Source: an uncultured Moraxellaceae bacterium (GTDB taxonomy: Bacteria; Pseudomonadota; Gammaproteobacteria; Pseudomonadales; Moraxellaceae). Taken from it: a stretch of DNA of 6,646 nt. Shown here piece by piece: positions 3,880 to 6,646 of the stretch (its first letter is position 1; every line of letters starts with the position of its first letter). Location: assembly GCA_937952925.1 (NCBI GenBank), contig CALFYA010000228.1, positions 1-6,646 of the forward strand. The letters are read 5' to 3'. The notes beneath the pieces were generated by a model. It worked only from the letters and a program-made list of their open reading frames with translations, was not told the DNA's origin and did not search any database. Both the position numbers and the translations under genes were made by a program.

Positions 3880-6646
3880 ATGGCTTACTCCTATACTGAA
3901 AAGAAACGGATCCGCAAGAATTTTGGCAAACTGCCCAATGTCATGGATATACCGTACCTGCTCGCCATTCAGGTGGACTCGTACCGTGCATTTTTGCAAG
4001 ATGGGAAGTCGCCAAAACAGCGTGAAGACGTCGGTTTGCAAGCTGCTTTTCGTTCAGTTTTCCCTATTTTTAGTTATTCAGGCAATGCGGCGCTTGAGTT
4101 TGTCGATTATATCCTCGGCAAGCCTGAGTTTGACGTGCGCGAATGTATTTTGCGCGGTTCAACCTATGCAGCCCCGCTGCGCGTCAAAATCCGTCTGATT
4201 ATTTATGATCGTGAAACCAAATCGATCAAAGACGTGCGCGAGCAAGAAGTCTATATGGGTGAAATCCCATTGATGACCGATAACGGGACGTTTGTGATCA
4301 ACGGCACTGAGCGGGTCATCGTCAGTCAGTTGCACCGTTCACCTGGTGTGTTCTTTGACCACGACAAGGGCAAGACCCACAGCTCAGGCAAAGTGCTGTA
4401 TTCGGCGCGGATCATTCCTTACCGTGGTTCATGGCTCGACTTTGAGTTTGATGCTAAAGACTTGGTGTTCGTCCGTATCGACCGTCGTCGTAAGCTGCTG
4501 GCCACTGTTGTGCTGCGTGCATTGGGCTTGAGCACCCAACAAATCCTCGACATGTTCTTTGAGCAAGTGCCTGTTTATCTTGAAGATGGCAGCTATCAGA
4601 TTGATCTGATTCCTGAGCGTCTGCGTGGTGAGATGGCACAGTTCGACATCAAGACGCCAGAAGGCAAGGTGATTGTCGAGCAAGGCAAACGGATCAATGC
4701 GCGTCATGTGCGTCAGATGGAACAGGCTGAGCTGAAGCGCTTGCCCGTGCCCGATGAGTATCTGTACGAGCGGATTTTGGCTCAAGACGTCACCTTGCGT
4801 GATGGCTCGGTGGTCGATGCCAACACTGTGATTACTCACGAGGTATTGGTCAAGCTCGCTGAAAATGGCGTCAAACTGTTCAATATGCTGTTTACCAACG
4901 ATATTGATCGTGGCCCCTTTATTGCCGACAGCTTGCGTGCCGATACCACGCGCAGCCGCGAAGATGCCTTGGTCGAAATCTACAAAGTCATGCGTCCGGG
5001 TGAGCCACCGACCAAAGATGCCGCCGAGAACCTGTTTAACAACTTGTTCTTTAGTGCTGAGCGTTACGACTTGTCGCCAGTTGGCCGCATGAAGTTCAAT
5101 CGCCGCTTGGGTCGTCCATATCAAGTGGGCAAAGACCAAAAGAGCCGTGAAGTCGAAGGCATTTTGAACAACAGCGATATCGTTGATGTGCTCAAAACCT
5201 TGGTTGACATCCGTAACGGGAAAGGCGAAGTGGACGATATCGACCACTTGGGTAACCGTCGCGTGCGTTCGGTTGGTGAAATGACCGAAAACCAATTCCG
5301 TGTGGGCTTGGTGCGTGTTGAGCGTGCGGTCAAAGAGCGTCTGAATCAAGCCGAAACCGAAAACTTGTCCCCGCAAGATTTGATCAACGCCAAACCGGTT
5401 GCGGCGGCGATCAAAGAGTTCTTCGGTTCAAGCCAATTGTCACAGTTTATGGATCAGAACAACCCGTTGTCTGAAATTACCCATAAACGCCGTGTCTCGG
5501 CGCTCGGCCCTGGTGGTTTGACCCGTGAACGCGCTGGCTTTGAAGTGCGTGACGTCCACCAGACTCACTACGGTCGGGTGTGTCCAATTGAAACGCCTGA
5601 AGGTCCAAACATTGGTTTGATCAACAGCCTTGCGGTATTTGCCAAAGCCAACGAATTTGGTTTCTTGGAAACTCCATACCGCCGTGTGGTGGATGGCAAA
5701 GTCACCGATGATATTGAATACCTGTCGGCGATTGAAGAAGTCGGTACCGTGATTGCACAGGCCGATTCGCCCGTCAATGCCGAAGGTGCGCTGACCGAAG
5801 AAATGGTGACCGTGCGTCATCATGGCGAATTTATTCGCATGAGCCCCGAAAAAGTCACTCACATGGACGTGTCGCCACGTCAGGTGGTGTCGGTCGCGGC
5901 CAGCTTGATTCCGTTCTTGGAACACGACGATGCCAACCGTGCGCTGATGGGTTCCAACATGCAACGTCAAGCGGTTCCAACCCTGCGCGCCGACAAGCCG
6001 CTGGTGGGTACTGGTATGGAGCGTCACGTCGCGCGTGACTCTGGTGTGTGTGTGGTCGCCAAACGTGGTGGCAAGATCGACTATGTCGATGCCAGCCGTA
6101 TCGTGATTCGGGTCAACGAAGATGAGATGCAAGCGGGCGAAGCCGGTGTAGACATCTACAACCTGATCAAATACACCCGTTCCAACCAAAACACCTGTAT
6201 CAACCAACACATCATCGTCAATCGCGGTGACATGGTGGCGACGGGTGACATCTTGGCTGATGGTCCTTCGACCGACTTGGGCGAATTGGCACTGGGTCAA
6301 AACATGCGCGTGGCGTTTATGCCATGGAACGGCTACAACTTCGAAGATTCGATCTTGTTGTCGGAGCGTGTGGTACAAGAAGATCGTTTCACCTCGATCC
6401 ACATCCAAGAGTTGTCTTGTGTGGCGCGGGACACCAAGCTCGGTGCCGAAGAAATCACCGCTGATATCCCCAACGTGGGCGAAGCCGCACTGTCCAAGCT
6501 TGACGCGTCGGGGATCGTGTATATCGGTGCTGAAGTCAACGCCGGTGACATTCTGGTCGGTAAAGTGACGCCCAAAGGCGAAACTCAGCTCACCCCAGAA
6601 GAAAAACTGCTGCGTGCGATTTTTGGTGAAAAAGCTGCTGACGTCA
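3880..6646 (+). CDS. rpoB: RpoB, RNA polymerase beta subunit, 3' end cut
   Basis: The beta subunit forms one pincer of the polymerase, part of the active centre and the rifampicin pocket. ATG 3880 has GAGGA 6 bases upstream, and the protein opens MAYSYTEKKRIRK as in E. coli. The frame stays open for 922 codons to the window edge, about two thirds of the roughly 1340-1360 residues usual in gammaproteobacteria. Visible parts are the lobe with NGTFVINGTERVIVSQLHRS (135-154), rifampicin cluster I (about 516-543), cluster II (ETPEGPNIGLI, 571-581), NMQRQAVPTLRADKPL, the active-site segment PWNGYNFEDSI (815-825; Glu822 and Asp823) and the sigma-binding flap-tip helix (Leu910, Leu911, Ile914, Phe915). 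Rifampicin-pocket residues are of the sensitive type. Differences from E. coli include Gln561 and a short insertion near 412-423. rpoC would be expected beyond the window. Confidence 0.99.
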   Translation, partial: MAYSYTEKKRIRKNFGKLPNVMDIPYLLAIQVDSYRAFLQDGKSPKQREDVGLQAAFRSVFPIFSYSGNAALEFVDYILGKPEFDVRECILRGSTYAAPLRVKIRLIIYDRETKSIKDVREQEVYMGEIPLMTDNGTFVINGTERVIVSQLHRSPGVFFDHDKGKTHSSGKVLYSARIIPYRGSWLDFEFDAKDLVFVRIDRRRKLLATVVLRALGLSTQQILDMFFEQVPVYLEDGSYQIDLIPERLRGEMAQFDIKTPEGKVIVEQGKRINARHVRQMEQAELKRLPVPDEYLYERILAQDVTLRDGSVVDANTVITHEVLVKLAENGVKLFNMLFTNDIDRGPFIADSLRADTTRSREDALVEIYKVMRPGEPPTKDAAENLFNNLFFSAERYDLSPVGRMKFNRRLGRPYQVGKDQKSREVEGILNNSDIVDVLKTLVDIRNGKGEVDDIDHLGNRRVRSVGEMTENQFRVGLVRVERAVKERLNQAETENLSPQDLINAKPVAAAIKEFFGSSQLSQFMDQNNPLSEITHKRRVSALGPGGLTRERAGFEVRDVHQTHYGRVCPIETPEGPNIGLINSLAVFAKANEFGFLETPYRRVVDGKVTDDIEYLSAIEEVGTVIAQADSPVNAEGALTEEMVTVRHHGEFIRMSPEKVTHMDVSPRQVVSVAASLIPFLEHDDANRALMGSNMQRQAVPTLRADKPLVGTGMERHVARDSGVCVVAKRGGKIDYVDASRIVIRVNEDEMQAGEAGVDIYNLIKYTRSNQNTCINQHIIVNRGDMVATGDILADGPSTDLGELALGQNMRVAFMPWNGYNFEDSILLSERVVQEDRFTSIHIQELSCVARDTKLGAEEITADIPNVGEAALSKLDASGIVYIGAEVNAGDILVGKVTPKGETQLTPEEKLLRAIFGEKAADV

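Noticed and set aside
3740..4198. 152-codon plus-strand frame overlapping the rpoB start
   Set aside because: Different frame from rpoB, starts inside an inverted repeat without a ribosome binding site, and the translation has no family resemblance.
4429..6408. Two long open frames (315 and 322 codons) on the minus strand opposite rpoB
   Set aside because: They are in exact codon register with rpoB, where a minus-strand stop needs a sense TTA, CTA or TCA codon. rpoB here rarely uses these; one frame ends at the Ser521 TCA codon. They are a codon-bias by-product with no ribosome binding site or recognisable domain.
1..6646. Mobile element, CRISPR, defence or other novel cassette
   Set aside because: Every coding stretch belongs to one conserved housekeeping cluster in its usual order; no regular direct repeats, transposase, integrase or attachment-site duplication is visible, including around the tRNA 3' end.

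Overview
This window looks like the classic gammaproteobacterial transcription/translation cluster, running tRNA-Trp - secE - nusG - rplK - rplA - rplJ - rplL - rpoB, with all genes on the + strand. The gene order, the Escherichia-like lengths of the proteins and the near-identical RpoB motifs point to Gammaproteobacteria. The C-terminus of L10 (residues 137-160) and several RpoB details (Gln at position 561, and a short insertion around 412-423) resemble, from memory, Acinetobacter and other Moraxellaceae. By eye about half of the bases are G+C, which is high for Acinetobacter itself, so I would say Moraxellaceae-like without naming a genus.

Layout. Bases 1-63 are the 3' part of tRNA-Trp. 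A 62-base gap with no terminator leads into secE (126-575, translocon subunit), followed after 7 bases by nusG (583-1116, elongation/antitermination factor). The 130-base nusG-rplK gap holds a possible promoter, an intrinsic-terminator-like hairpin, a leader hairpin and an L1-type operator just before the rplK ribosome binding site. rplK (L11) and rplA (L1) are 3 bases apart. The 263-base rplA-rplJ gap is almost entirely foldable RNA: two hairpins, a recognisable L10 leader with its kink-turn-type internal loop, then two perfect or near-perfect hairpins ending just before a strong Shine-Dalgarno and a GTG start. rplJ (L10) and rplL (L7/L12) follow. The 322-base rplL-rpoB gap holds a 9-bp hairpin, a 12-bp hairpin with a T5 tail (attenuator candidate), an 11-bp AT-rich inverted repeat, a 15-bp hairpin (RNase III candidate) and two smaller hairpins before rpoB. 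rpoB starts at 3880 and runs open to the window edge (922 codons, roughly the first two thirds of the protein).

How it works together. L11 and L1 build the GTPase-centre and L1-stalk regions of the 50S subunit, L10 and L12 form the stalk that recruits translation factors, NusG couples RNA polymerase to ribosome or Rho, RpoB is the polymerase beta subunit and SecE is part of the membrane channel. The leaders suggest the known autoregulatory logic: L1 represses rplK-rplA, the L10-L12 complex represses rplJ-rplL, and partial termination plus RNA processing lowers rpoB expression relative to the ribosomal proteins.

I found no mobile element, CRISPR array, defence gene or foreign cassette. The interest lies in the RNA structure of the three leaders rather than in a new protein system. 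Comparisons to named homologues are from memory, not from a search.
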